Assembly: GCA_039621445.1 (NCBI GenBank)
Contig: CP154954.1
Coordinates: 14,054,387 to 14,118,386 of the forward strand
Direction of reading: 5' to 3'
DNA from: Euglena gracilis
Lineage: Eukaryota > Euglenida > Euglenophyceae > Euglenales
Length of the DNA: 64,000 nt
Below are positions 52,595-61,969 of the stretch, one piece after another. The position numbers were made by a program, and so were the translations under genes. Each line of letters begins with the position of its first letter. Within the stretch, counting starts at the first letter, position 1. The notes beneath the pieces were generated by a model. It was given only the letters and a program-made list of their open reading frames with translations. It was not told the DNA's origin and made no database searches.

Positions 52595-52602
52595 AATGGA
52601 AT

Positions 52603-53530
52603 ATATTGGCCAGACGGCAAAGAGAATCTTGCGGTAAACTTGGCAAACTGCCAAATTTCAACACAAAATCGATTTTTACCATTTCAAAAGAAACGATTTT
52701 TGAACCTTATTATTGATTGGTTGATATTGTCCGCAATGTTACGGCTGCTCATCGGGTTTGCTTATGCCCACACCGGGGGAGGGGCGGGCATAGTCAAGCC
52801 ACCAAACCGCTCCAAAGGACCATAAAAATGGCGGTTGTATAAATAAATATAAAGATTTCAGTTGACTTATTTAAATCTTTTGAGCCGCTGGACACCTCGG
52901 GTTCTGCGCTATTCCAATGCACTCCGGGGAGGACGGGTCACCGAGGGCGAAGCGCAAAGACATCGTGAGGCCATGCCTTGCTCGCCGGCGGTCTGCTGTG
53001 ATTGTTCTGGGGCGCTGGATTAGGAGTCCCTGCTCCCGGAGGAGGCGGCATTGTCTCCAACGTGGCAACCATGGCGCTGACTCTTTCTCTGGGGGGGCTC
53101 CCCCCTGGCCCCCATCTTCTGGCCGAGGCCGTTTGAAGACAAATTTTCATATGGGTGGGGGGGGGTCGGCCTCACAATGTCTTTGTGCGACCAGTCGGGC
53201 TCCGCACTGCGAGATGGTGAGGTACTGCTTTCCTTGCCGGCTGTTCTGTTCTGGTGGGTTTGTACGTGTGCGGGGGGTGCTTCTGACTGCTTTTTGTTGC
53301 CGGAGTTGGCTGATTCCTAATTCTGCCCTTCGACCAAAAGGAGAAAGAATTTCAACTCAACGAGTTCAACAAAGTTCACTACAGCCACCTATCAATACAG
53401 CGGAGGAAGAGCAATCCAGACGAAAGGAGGAAGAAAATTTTGATTTCCATGAAAGATGCAACATACCTGGTGTCCAGCGGCCCGACAGAGCAACAAAGAA
53501 CCCCTGTGAAGGCAGCAGAAGCTGGAGAAG
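52603..53530. other. Upstream region of the DIRS-like element
   Basis: Contains an AT-rich TATAAATAAATATAAAG near 52838 that could be a promoter-like element, and an open frame of uncertain meaning from 52917. The 5' terminal repeat of the retroelement was not identified. Confidence 0.4.
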
Positions 53531-54652
53531 ATGGAGTTCCAGCAGGCGCCGGAGCAACCCACATGGAACCAAGCTGTCAAGCAGCATTACAACGAGTTTC
53601 AAGGAAGAAACCTGAAGTGGAGAAGAGTGGAGGAGAAGCAGGAGCTGGAGACGATGACGGAGCAGGAGCGGAGCACCAGTCCGTGGCCGTCGCACCCCCT
53701 CCCAGCTTCCAATTTCCCGGAAAAAATTCAATTCCACCAGTTCGAAGACGGCCATGGACCCTGGACATTGGTGGCCAGAAAGTCGAGGAGACAAAGACAC
53801 CAGCAGCCCACAGCCCATAGGGATAGAAATGGGCAGACAGGTCTGGAAGACTACCCCCCCGTTTTCACATCGCCACCCCCCATCCAGGGGGAACATTCCA
53901 AGGGGAAATGCAGTGCATCAAGGGCATGGCAACACTTTTCAACAAGGCTATGGCAGCCATCATCATCAAGGGCATGGAGCCCAACTGCAAGGCTATGACA
54001 GCCAGAAGCAAATGCTGCAAACTTGCCCCAGGGGAAAGGTATGTCCAACTTACCCCACAGCTCTCTCAAACATGAACCCCTCAGGCAGCCCCCCCTTCGG
54101 GGACAGAAGGCCAATGGAGGCCATTGTATTCAAAATCAAGAGGCCAATGGAGGCCAGTGGAGGAATCAAGACCTCAAGGCCAGTGCAGGCCATTTCAATC
54201 AAAATCAGGAGGCCATTGGGGGCCAATATATGATTCAAGGTCACCACATCAGCCCTTGGGGGGGGGGAGGCCCAAGATTGGCTGCAACAGGGCCACCCCA
54301 GAAGCCCAGACAGACAGCCCAGACACCACAGCTTTATATGTACCTCCCCACTGCAGACACAGACCTTCCCCCATCATTCAAAAACAGGGGAAAGCCTGTC
54401 TTTGGAAAGCCCTATGGCAGGGCCAGCTGCAGCCCCAGTGATGGGGCAGCCAGGGGTGACCCCAGTGATGGGGCAGCCAGGGGGCAGGACCCCAGTGATG
54501 GGGCCTGTGGAATCCCCAGACACATTACACCCAGGGGTACCCCCTTACAGGGCCGTGCGGGCCAGCATTCCTCACTGGATCAAGGCAGGAGCCAGCAGAG
54601 AGGTATTAAACCTGATAAGGGAGCGGATTATGGCAGATCTCCCCCCCCCTGA
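53531..54652 (+). pseudogene. gag-like ORF1 of the DIRS-like element
   Basis: Frame opens MEFQQAPEQPTWNQAVKQHY and is rich in Gln, Pro and charged residues. TGA at 53996-53998 interrupts it, after which the same frame continues to 54652. The second half has repeats of QNQEANGGQW type, from about 30-bp DNA repeats at 54110-54240, and three SDGAARG-type repeats from a CCCAGTGATGGGGC minisatellite at 54432-54500. No zinc knuckle was seen. Calling it gag rests on position. Confidence 0.6.
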
Positions 54653-55386
54653 TGTCCTTAAAAGCTCCCTTCAAAACCCCCCAAGAAATAATGACTGCCC
54701 AAAAAATTATGAGAGAATACGAATGTGCAGGGGCAACCAGGCAAACCCCCCCAGAGGAGGCAAAACATTTTGTCCCTTACTTCGTCACTTCCAAAGAAGA
54801 GGGGGAAAAGACAAATGAAATACTAATTTCAGACTGTCGACAGTTAAATCTCCATTTCACCCCCCAGAAGTTCAGACTGGAGCACATGGGAAACATCTTC
54901 CCATATTTAAGAAAAGGTTGGTTCTGTGGAAAAATCGATCTGAAAGATGCTTATTTCCATCTACAGTTGCCCAGCAGCTTAGAAAAATATGTTTGCATGC
55001 AGGTGGGGGGAGAAAACTGGCAGTTTTAAGCTGCAAGCTTTGGCATAAGCAGCCTGCCACAGAAATTTATGACTCTCATGAGAGTCTGGGAAGGAAAATG
55101 GAGAAAGGAAGGAAAGGTAGTTTTCATATACCTGGACGACATTTTGCTGTTAGCCCCCAGCAAAAAGACAGCAGCCCAACATTTGGCAGAAACGAAAACA
55201 GACCTTTTACTGGCAGGTTTCAGATTAAACCTCCCCAAATCCTGTCTGCAACCCACACAGGAGATAAAACATTTGGGCCAGTGGATCAATTTGAAAAAAG
55301 GACAACTGGAAATTCCTCAGGAAAAACTCAAATCATTGAGAAGGGAGCTAGGCAAAGTGCTCAGAGCAAAAAATGAGCAAAAATGA
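54540..55386 (+). pseudogene. Reverse transcriptase of the DIRS-like element
   Basis: Copies element RNA into DNA. The N-terminal part (PHWIKAGASREVLNLIRERI) is in a different frame from the rest, with a shift near 54650 next to a C run. The main part has LISDCRQLNLHF, the block GKIDLKDAYFHLQLP with the first catalytic Asp, and the polymerase motif FIYLDDILLLA (YLDD at 55129-55140). Between them an in-frame TAA at 55027-55029 replaces the residue expected after WQF, before FGISSLPQKFMTLM. The frame ends at 55384 beside a duplicated CAAAAATGAGC, which probably caused the shift into the next frame. Confidence 0.85.
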
Positions 55387-56283
55387 GCTGCAGAAAACTC
55401 AGCTCTATTGTGGGGCAAGTCAGAAGCTATTTAGTATCAATGCCATTTCTACGAATTCTGACAGATCAACTTTGCAAAATGGTGGAGCTACACACCAAGT
55501 GGGGTTGGGACCACACCCTGACCATTCCACAATGGGTCAAGGATCAGATTGTGGAACTAGAAGGATTTTTACAGCCAGGTGTGGGCAGGGCATTTCAATC
55601 CCAGGCTTCACAGGAACTGTTGTCAGACAGCAGCACCTGGCAGTGGGGGGGGGGTGGACAAAAAACTCATGTCAAAAAATACAAGATTTCTGGAGGGACC
55701 TGCATGTCCTCACATCAATCAAAAATAATTGATGTCTGCAGTGGAAACTGTAAAGGCTTTGGCAAAACCAAAACAAACCATTGTTCTTCATGTGGACAGC
55801 CAGGTGGCAGTAAGGTATTTAACAAAATGGGGAGGCAAAAAGCCATACCTAAATTCCATCCTAAAACCCCTTCTGTACCATTGCCAAGAAAAGCAAATCA
55901 ATTTGCAGGTGGTTTGGGTTCCCACCCAGGAGCAATTGGCGGACTCACTGACCAGGGAGCAAAAAGATCCAGGGGATTATACCCTAAACATAAACATTTT
56001 TCACCAGATTCTGAAATTGTTCAAAAAACACATCACCCCAGAGGTGGACGTGTTTTGTACACCCAGCAACAAAAAATTCCCCAAGTTCATTTGTCGATAC
56101 CCCCACCAAGAGGATTTGTTGGTGGATGCTCTGAAGGCAGATTTAAGGGGTCTCCCCCCAGTTTATGCAAACCCTCCCTGGAGAGTCATTCCCCAGTGGG
56201 TTCAGAGATTAATTCTAAACCCAGACCTGGTTTGTCTGTTGGTCGTACCCCACTGGGCTTCGACATCATGGTGGCGCCAATAA
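55383..56283 (+). pseudogene. RNase H and post-RNase H domain of the DIRS-like element
   Basis: Removes RNA from the hybrid during replication. The connecting part (RKLSSIVGQVRSYLVSMPFL) is in one frame up to SDSSTWQWGGGG. There a 10-G run shifts the frame, and DFWRDLHVLTSIKNN is read in another. From 55729 the third frame gives TIVLHVDSQVAVRYLTKWGG and VVWVPTQEQLADSLTRE, typical of DIRS/Ngaro RNase H. A further conserved block follows: EVDVFCTPSNKKFPKFICRY, PPVYANPPWRVIPQW and LLVVPHWASTSWW, matching the domain of unknown or methyltransferase-like nature after RNase H in DIRS elements. Ends in TAA. Confidence 0.85.
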
Positions 56284-56399
56284 ATGACAATCAGGCAGCC
56301 AGGCAGCAAAGTTTTGCTGGTAACCCCCCAGTGGGGTCTGTTCACCAACTGCTGGGGGGAGCAGATGCCCCCCCAAGGTGGAATTTGGCCTGCTTGATT

Positions 56400-57130
56400 G
56401 TGTCAGGCAAATATTACAAGCCCAGGAACTTTCGATGTCCAGTATCGACACTTTCACGAAAAAATCTGGGAAACGTTAAAAGATATGACTCAGCCTTCAG
56501 GACACTGGTGGGCCAATTGTTGCTCAACGGGGTGCCCCTGCAAGACTGCACAGTCCACAGGATGGCTGAGGCCATCCTTGGTCTTGCTGTTCACAGCATC
56601 AACACTGCACGAAATGCATATGCAGCAGCCTTGTTGATCCCAGGGTTTAGTTGATTGAGATTTTCCCCTCTTCTGGCTCCATTGAAAAGAAAGCGGACTT
56701 CCAATGTCTGCAAGTATGCCCATTTTTGGGACCCCACTGATTTCCTGGAAAACATCCTCAGGGAGTCAAAACCCCTCTCAGAGCCTGTCTGTGAAAGAGC
56801 TCAGAAGCAGACTCATCACCTGTTGGAGGCTTTTGGCCCTCCACAGGGTGGTGGATCTAGCCAGGACACAGCGAAAAATCAGTTTGGTGGGAGAAATTTT
56901 TTTCATTTTATTGCAAAGAAAGGTTGGCAACTCCCCAGATGGGAGGAAGTTTTGAATTTGCCACACACACCCCTCATAAGCCCCTGGCATTTATTGAAAG
57001 AGTATGTGGAAAGGACAGACCGCATGGTTGGGCACAAACATAACTTGTTATGGTATTTGGATGGTAAAAGAATCTTTGACATCAGAAAGAGTGAATTCCA
57101 TTGCCAAATAAATTCTGCAAGAGGGGGGGG
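56400..57130 (+). pseudogene. Tyrosine recombinase of the DIRS-like element, 3' truncated
   Basis: Would integrate the circular DNA copy. The N-terminal core-binding part reads NVKRYDSAFRTLVGQLLLNG and HSINTARNAYAAALLIPGF. After TGA at 56652-56654 it continues in frame with KYAHFWDPTDFLENI. A frame change near 56775 leads to LSVKELRSRLITCWRLLALH and RVVDLAR, which includes the first catalytic Arg region. Another change near 56885 leads to LISPWHLLKEYVERTDRM. The H-x-x-R box and nucleophilic Tyr were not found before the sequence changes character. Confidence 0.75.
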
Positions 57131-58465
57131 GTGGACACCACCCACTGGAAAACAGTGTACGTCCAAGGACTTCCCTTTGACCCCTTTCGCCCCGGAAAAG
57201 CCTGTTTCGCTTTTTCCTGGTGCGCACCTACTTAGGTGACTAAAAATCCTTGGAGTAACAAAACCCTTTTTCCCAATTCACCTATGCTAAGGCAGAGCAC
57301 AAGACAAGTCGCTGTGTAAGGATTTTCCTTCACAGTCGTGTTCAGTCCTTTCACAGGTTTATCCTCTTACTTCAAAACAGTCAGAATGTGAAGAATATAA
57401 TACCACCTGTGAGGAAAAGAGATCACGCAGGCACGTGTGATACGTGTCGCTAAATCCCATAGGATCTGCCACGATCGTCAGCCTGTGTTCATCACAGCCG
57501 TCAGATTGTGACGGATCCAGACTCCGTAGGTTTCCTACAGAGCTGGGATCGTGCCTGGTACACATCCCCCTCCCAGGGCTATGCCCGATTTCCTTCTTGG
57601 ACCAGGTTATCCCAGGTCCCGTCCGGATTTCGAACACAGTCCTGATCGGGTTCTGCTTTCCAGAACACGGATCTCTTTTCTCCACAGGGGCGTAACCCAA
57701 AAACCCGAAAACGCGCAAAAGGTTACCGCTTATCGCGGTTACCTATTAGCCGTTTCGGCTTAGGGGTGCGAAAAAGCCCACTGTGGGAAACGGGGCTGGC
57801 AGGTTTCCTGTCAAAGTGTCCCATCCACCCACTTTGGGTGTGCCAAAGGCACGCGAGGTTGGTCAAGCGTATTCGCTGAAAACCCGAGGGGAGAGGTGTG
57901 GAAGGGGGGGGGCAGGCTCCTATCCTGGTCATACCCGGATAGGGCTCCTAGGCGGTCATATCCGCACTAGGAAACAAAAGCCTACTTACAAAACCGACTG
58001 CCGGCGACAGCTTTGCGGGGGTGGGGGGAAAGTAGGGAGGAGAGGGGGGGGCTGGCTTAGGCCAGAACAGAATTTTTGCTGTCTGGCAGCCTTAAGGGGC
58101 CTTAGGGCCGAAAAGTGACAAGTTGGCCTATTATTACGGCGTGCGCGCTGTGTGCTGTGTGTCACTTAGCGGCTTGCCAGGATTCCCGGCTGCCAAGGTC
58201 TTCACAGCAGTAGCTCCTTCACGACGCAATAAGAGGCGATTACCTCTTGCAGACAGTTTCCGTCCGCATGGCCATTGATAGCGGGGTGGTGGCGGGGGGG
58301 GGGGGGCTCTTGGATGCTTCCATCCAGAGCGCAGAGTGACAGACCCAGGTTCATCCCAGGGCTGTTTAGCGATTTCCGCTACCACTGTATATATATATAG
58401 TATATGGGTGTCCAGGCTCCATGAAGGCACTTACCTTACATGAGTCTGGTAATGCCGTTTCGGCA
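57131..58465. other. Non-coding, hairpin-rich spacer beyond the large frame
   Basis: No credible gene. Contains hairpins CTGTG-TTCAT-CACAG (57483), GTAGG-TTT-CCTAC (57526), GTTCTG-CTTTC-CAGAAC (57651), AGCCG-TTT-CGGCT (57748) and CAGG-TTT-CCTG (57799). It would be the 3' flank of the minus-strand frame. A 119-codon minus frame at 57359-57718 has no recognised character. Confidence 0.5.
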
Positions 58466-58840
58466 TTACATCCGTTCCAGCTGCCAATAATCATGGCGGG
58501 AGTCCAAGGGATCTTCCACAAGGACCATCTGGAATTGTGGTGGTGGTCGCCTATCTACAAGCCAGGTTTCTGGCGATTCGTATTCGAAATCAGGTACCAC
58601 CCAGTCCCGAACCCATCCTTCGGGGACTGTCTGCTTGGTTGCGCTCGCTCTTTCCGCGAGGAACCACTGCAGCTTCTCCCAGAATTTCCTGGGCAGAGTG
58701 CCTCGCCAGATGAAGTAATTCATCCGTGGATGGTTGGCTGACACCTGCGGGGCATTCCCCTGGTGGAAGTCAATTGGCATGTGATATGCGCACTCCGCGC
58801 GGACTGTATGGGGTCGTAATACGGCCCCAAGCCAGTCTTT
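58466..58840 (-). CDS. Segment 5 of the large minus-strand frame
   Basis: Continues in frame after TGA (58841-58843) with KDWLGAVLRPHTVRAECAYH, then MPIDFHQGNAPQVSANHPRM, and ends TAA at 58466-58468. Aromatic-rich (FIWRGTLPRKFWEKLQWFLA, WVRDWVVPDFEYESPETWLV). No known domain. The terminal TAA lies in the 58450-58468 hairpin. Not likely to be a separate gene: it shares the frame of segments 1-4 with no gap. Confidence 0.5.
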   Translation of the reverse strand, partial: KDWLGAVLRPHTVRAECAYHMPIDFHQGNAPQVSANHPRMNYFIWRGTLPRKFWEKLQWFLAERASATKQTVPEGWVRDWVVPDFEYESPETWLVDRRPPPQFQMVLVEDPLDSRHDYWQLERM

Positions 58841-59104
58841 TCAGGTCGTCCGGTGGTTTTCGGGTGGCCATTGTGGCAGACACCAGCGACCGTTTCGGTC
58901 CTGGGTTTGGAACAGGCGAAAAAGTATCTTTTCCCTGTCTGCTGTCTCCCAGAGGTAAGGTAATCTTACCCCTGCTTCCTCAGCCGCGAGGCGTATCGCC
59001 CCACTGTCGATCTGCCACCCACGGGCCATTCCCGTGTGGCGGTAGTCGTCAAGCTTGAGGTTGGAGTACTTGAAAAAATCCTTGTACTTTTTGTGCAAGG
59101 TGGA
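58841..59104 (-). CDS. Segment 4 of the large minus-strand frame
   Basis: Starts directly after TAA (59105-59107) with STLHKKYKDFFKYSNLKLDD and includes MARGWQIDSGAIRLAAEEAG and FRLFQTQDRNGRWCLPQW. Ends TGA at 58841-58843. No recognised domain. The DRNGRW phrase is encoded by a GACCG-TTT-CGGTC hairpin. Confidence 0.5.
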   Translation of the reverse strand, partial: STLHKKYKDFFKYSNLKLDDYRHTGMARGWQIDSGAIRLAAEEAGVRLPYLWETADREKILFRLFQTQDRNGRWCLPQWPPENHRTT

Positions 59105-60874
59105 TTATTCCTCCAGTGGCTTCTGGGCACTTGGCACGATTGTGCGAACTGCGCCTTCCGCAGTTTGCCAGAAGGTACCTCGAAGGCAATTGACGCAGAG
59201 TATCGGTACATTCGTACCGTCTTGCTCGGTGTAGCTAAAATTGTGCTTGTGGGTCCAACTGTCCACGCACTTGGCGCATACCAAGGCGGTACAGTTGGGG
59301 ATGTATACATCCTTGTGGAACGATTTCCGATCCACAGGGTTGCACACATGGACGAGGGGTATTCCCAGGTCAGGTGCACTGTTATACATTTTGTGGCATA
59401 CAGTGCAAAGCCACACAAAACGGTTTTCCGTTGTCTTGTCGATGAGGAATTCCTCACCGAAGTATTGGGCCAAAACACGGGGGGATCTGGAATTGTAATA
59501 ATTCCAGGTCACGTTCTGATCAAAGGACCATTTTCGGCCCTGACAGAACAGTGGCTCAATCCACCGGTTGAGGAATTGCTGTGTCCTCAGTTTGTGGTCG
59601 ATCATCATGTACCTGTTTTTCAGGTCATGAATCTCAGGATCATCCTGACTGACCGCATTCCAGTAGATGATAACTTCGTCTTCCGAAGGTGTCTCGGCTG
59701 TTGAGGCGCGGGATTTTCCCTGCCCCTTTGACGTAGGTTTCGGCAGTGAGGTTTTCCCATAGCCGGATGATGCGACGTGCGTGAATCCTTGTCCCGAGGT
59801 TGATCCCCGAGAAGAGGACGCAGCACTCTGGCCGCCAGCACCACCACCGCCTTTCGGTGGGGGCTGATCACCAGATTTCGGTGTGGGCTTACAAGGTGCG
59901 GCGCCCGGCTTTGATTTTGCCGGGGCCTTCGGACTTCCGGTTTCCGGAGCATCCGAGGGCCGCCGATCGGCGTCGCGCTTGCTTGCCCAGGTGCGTGGTG
60001 ACGCTTGGGACGGGGGTCTTCTCCCCGACACCGAGCGTCGTTGACCTTCATCAGGGGTTTCCCGAGCTGAGGGTCGTCCTACGCGTTCCCTCGCGGCTTC
60101 CGTGGGTTTCCCAGGGGCAGCCGTGGGGGATGGTGTGGGTGTAGGCTTGGCTGGCGCACTTCGCGCTGGTTGAGCCTGTGGTGGGGGCATGGACGTCCGC
60201 TCAGCCTGTTTTTCAGGCGCCGGTGTCCGTGTGCCTGAATGCTTTGGTGCAGTGGCGGTGGAAATGCGCTGAGGTGTGGGTGCATCCCGTGCCTCGGCTG
60301 CCGCTACCGGTGCGGATACAGGTTCATCCTGTACTGGCACGGCTGGTGTCGTCTCCACTGCCATGGCTGTCTGTTCGCCTTCTGTCCGTGTCGCTTCCGA
60401 CACCGGCGGTGGCGCCGCCGCTGGGGGAGGTTCATCCTCCACCATGGCTGTTGTGTCAGGTGTGTCTTCCACCGGTTGGGCAGTTTCCGGCGCAGCCGTG
60501 GAAGAACTAGCCGCAGTGCCACGTGGAGTGACAACTGCGATCAGGGACCGCAAACCACCGAGTACGCGTCCGCCCAGCGAGGTGCGCCGTTCAGGTTCTT
60601 CACCGGAAGTGGGCTCCTCCGCTGGCTCCTCTGTCAACGGCGTTTCCCCGGAAACAGGGAGCTTGAGGCGTAATACCTCAGGCGTGTGGGGTACCATCTC
60701 CGGCGGGTTTTCCCGCGGAGGGGTCGGTCCGCCCGGCGTACCCAGTGAGGATGGTGACGGTGGGACAGGTGTAATTTCGCCTGTCGGCGATCCTGGGCGC
60801 TGGGCAGTTTCTGCCACAGTGTCCAGCATCACGACGGATGGGCTACGGGTTTCCCGTGCCGGGAGTTCCGCTGG
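59105..60874 (-). CDS. Segment 3 of the large minus-strand frame; disordered N-half, Cys-rich C-half
   Basis: Reading through the preceding TAG gives PAELPARETRSPSVV, then the MMLDTVAETAQ stretch. About 370 residues are Pro/Ala/Thr/Ser-rich and probably disordered. The last 190 residues look folded: DEVIIYWNAVSQDDPEIHDL, NRWIEPLFCQGRKWSFDQNV, and a Cys-rich part with CTVCHKMYNSAP, VHVCNP, CTALVCAKC and ILCVNC. The CxxC pairs with His suggest zinc binding. It ends KPLEE-TAA. If translation does not read through, the first in-frame ATG is inside this segment. No homologue was recognised. Confidence 0.6.
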   Translation of the reverse strand, partial: PAELPARETRSPSVVMLDTVAETAQRPGSPTGEITPVPPSPSSLGTPGGPTPPRENPPEMVPHTPEVLRLKLPVSGETPLTEEPAEEPTSGEEPERRTSLGGRVLGGLRSLIAVVTPRGTAASSSTAAPETAQPVEDTPDTTAMVEDEPPPAAAPPPVSEATRTEGEQTAMAVETTPAVPVQDEPVSAPVAAAEARDAPTPQRISTATAPKHSGTRTPAPEKQAERTSMPPPQAQPARSAPAKPTPTPSPTAAPGKPTEAARERVGRPSARETPDEGQRRSVSGRRPPSQASPRTWASKRDADRRPSDAPETGSPKAPAKSKPGAAPCKPTPKSGDQPPPKGGGGAGGQSAASSSRGSTSGQGFTHVASSGYGKTSLPKPTSKGQGKSRASTAETPSEDEVIIYWNAVSQDDPEIHDLKNRYMMIDHKLRTQQFLNRWIEPLFCQGRKWSFDQNVTWNYYNSRSPRVLAQYFGEEFLIDKTTENRFVWLCTVCHKMYNSAPDLGIPLVHVCNPVDRKSFHKDVYIPNCTALVCAKCVDSWTHKHNFSYTEQDGTNVPILCVNCLRGTFWQTAEGAVRTIVPSAQKPLEE

Positions 60875-61969
60875 CTAAGGTTCATCCTCGGCCATGGGGA
60901 CCTCTTCCTCCTCCTCCTCCGCTTCCGGAGGGGAGTCCTCTGTGTGGAGTTGTGCTGCAGTACGCGGGTCTTTTCCGCTCCTGTAGCACCCTTGTGCGTC
61001 TGACAGGCGATAAAAGCTTATACTTTCACTCCTGTCAGAATTGGGGTATGGGGGTGGCCACGTCGCTCTCACCCAGCTTCCGGGTGGAGGTTGCGGCTCG
61101 TCGTCGTCGATCTGGCAGAGGTCTTCCCACTGCTGTCGACAATGCTCAGTCACGCCGTACTCTCCTAGTTCTTCCAGGAAAGCGGGCAGCGGCAACGCAT
61201 AACGAGGGACTTTCCCCTCGTGTGCCGCGAAAAAAGTCTGGAAATCTTCCCAGATCAGGATATTCCCGAACTGGGTGTCCAGGTGCTCCTGGAGACCGAT
61301 CTCGGCCTCTTCCCAGTCCGGTCGCAGGTTCATCCTGTGCTGGTCAGGGTCGTAGGGTCTGGGCGCCATCTCGGTGTATCCCCGAGGTAACCACCTTCTG
61401 TGGACATCCACATCGGTGGTCATGTATTCCAGGAAATAAATGTAGACCTCCAGGACGTAGGTAATCCACGCCCTGTGCCAGTACTGCTGCAGCAGAAATA
61501 TTTTCTGCCGGTGCTGTTTCAGCACCTTTCGGTCTTGCGTACCAAGATTGGGATTCCGGCACTGATGCAGGAGGAATCTCCTGGTCGGCTGGCTGCCGGT
61601 ATTCTCGGCAGACGGAGGCGGTTTTCCGCGTTCTCCGAAACCCCAGAAGTCAACAATGTGAACTTCTTTACAAAACTGGCATTCCAGTTTGTACCGCTGG
61701 GGGTACGCGAGGTCCACGTCCAGTACCTTGAACAGCATGCCATACATGCTGTCCAAGAATACTTGGAGATTGCTTGTGAACATTACCGCAGCCTGGGCCT
61801 GGAGTTTCTCCGGCAGGGGGTAATACTTCCACTGGATTCCCAGTGCTCCAACGGAATACGTGTGCGTGAAGATTTCCTTCAGTTGTGCGACGAACGTTTC
61901 GCCGTCTTCACAAGTATTCATACAATCGATGTACGTCAGACCGTTTCGGTCGGTAAAGATGCCGAAATT
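60875..61969 (-). CDS. Segment 2 of the large minus-strand frame; folded, CxxC-containing
   Basis: Begins right after TAG (61970-61972) with NFGIFTDRNGLTYIDC, then MNTCEDGETFVAQLKEIFTH. The segment is dense in hydrophobic and aromatic residues (GIQWKYYPLPEKLQAQAAVM, QKIFLLQQYWHRAWITYVLE). A CQFCKEVHIVDFWGFG stretch and a later HQCRNP could form a zinc site. It ends in an acidic run, EAEEEEEEVPMAEDEP-TAG. No known family was recognised. Sequence quality and lack of frame changes suggest recent coding function. Confidence 0.6.
   Translation of the reverse strand, partial: NFGIFTDRNGLTYIDCMNTCEDGETFVAQLKEIFTHTYSVGALGIQWKYYPLPEKLQAQAAVMFTSNLQVFLDSMYGMLFKVLDVDLAYPQRYKLECQFCKEVHIVDFWGFGERGKPPPSAENTGSQPTRRFLLHQCRNPNLGTQDRKVLKQHRQKIFLLQQYWHRAWITYVLEVYIYFLEYMTTDVDVHRRWLPRGYTEMAPRPYDPDQHRMNLRPDWEEAEIGLQEHLDTQFGNILIWEDFQTFFAAHEGKVPRYALPLPAFLEELGEYGVTEHCRQQWEDLCQIDDDEPQPPPGSWVRATWPPPYPNSDRSESISFYRLSDAQGCYRSGKDPRTAAQLHTEDSPPEAEEEEEEVPMAEDEP

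Larger units (their letters stand above)
53531..57130 (+). mobile_element. Degenerate DIRS-like tyrosine-recombinase retrotransposon
   Basis: Order of parts is gag-like, reverse transcriptase, RNase H, a post-RNase H domain, then tyrosine recombinase, which is the DIRS layout. DIRS elements integrate with a tyrosine recombinase rather than a DDE integrase, and no integrase domain is seen. The copy is broken by stop codons at 53996, 55027 and 56652, and by frame changes near 54650, 55380, 55650, 55725, 56775 and 56885. The C-terminal recombinase catalytic part (H-x-x-R and Tyr) is not visible, so the 3' end is lost near 57.13 kb. Terminal repeats were not identified. Confidence 0.85.

Noticed and set aside
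57590-57660. Possible tRNA (TTTCGAAC T-loop-like sequence)
   Set aside because: No matching acceptor stem, D arm or anticodon arm could be drawn around it.
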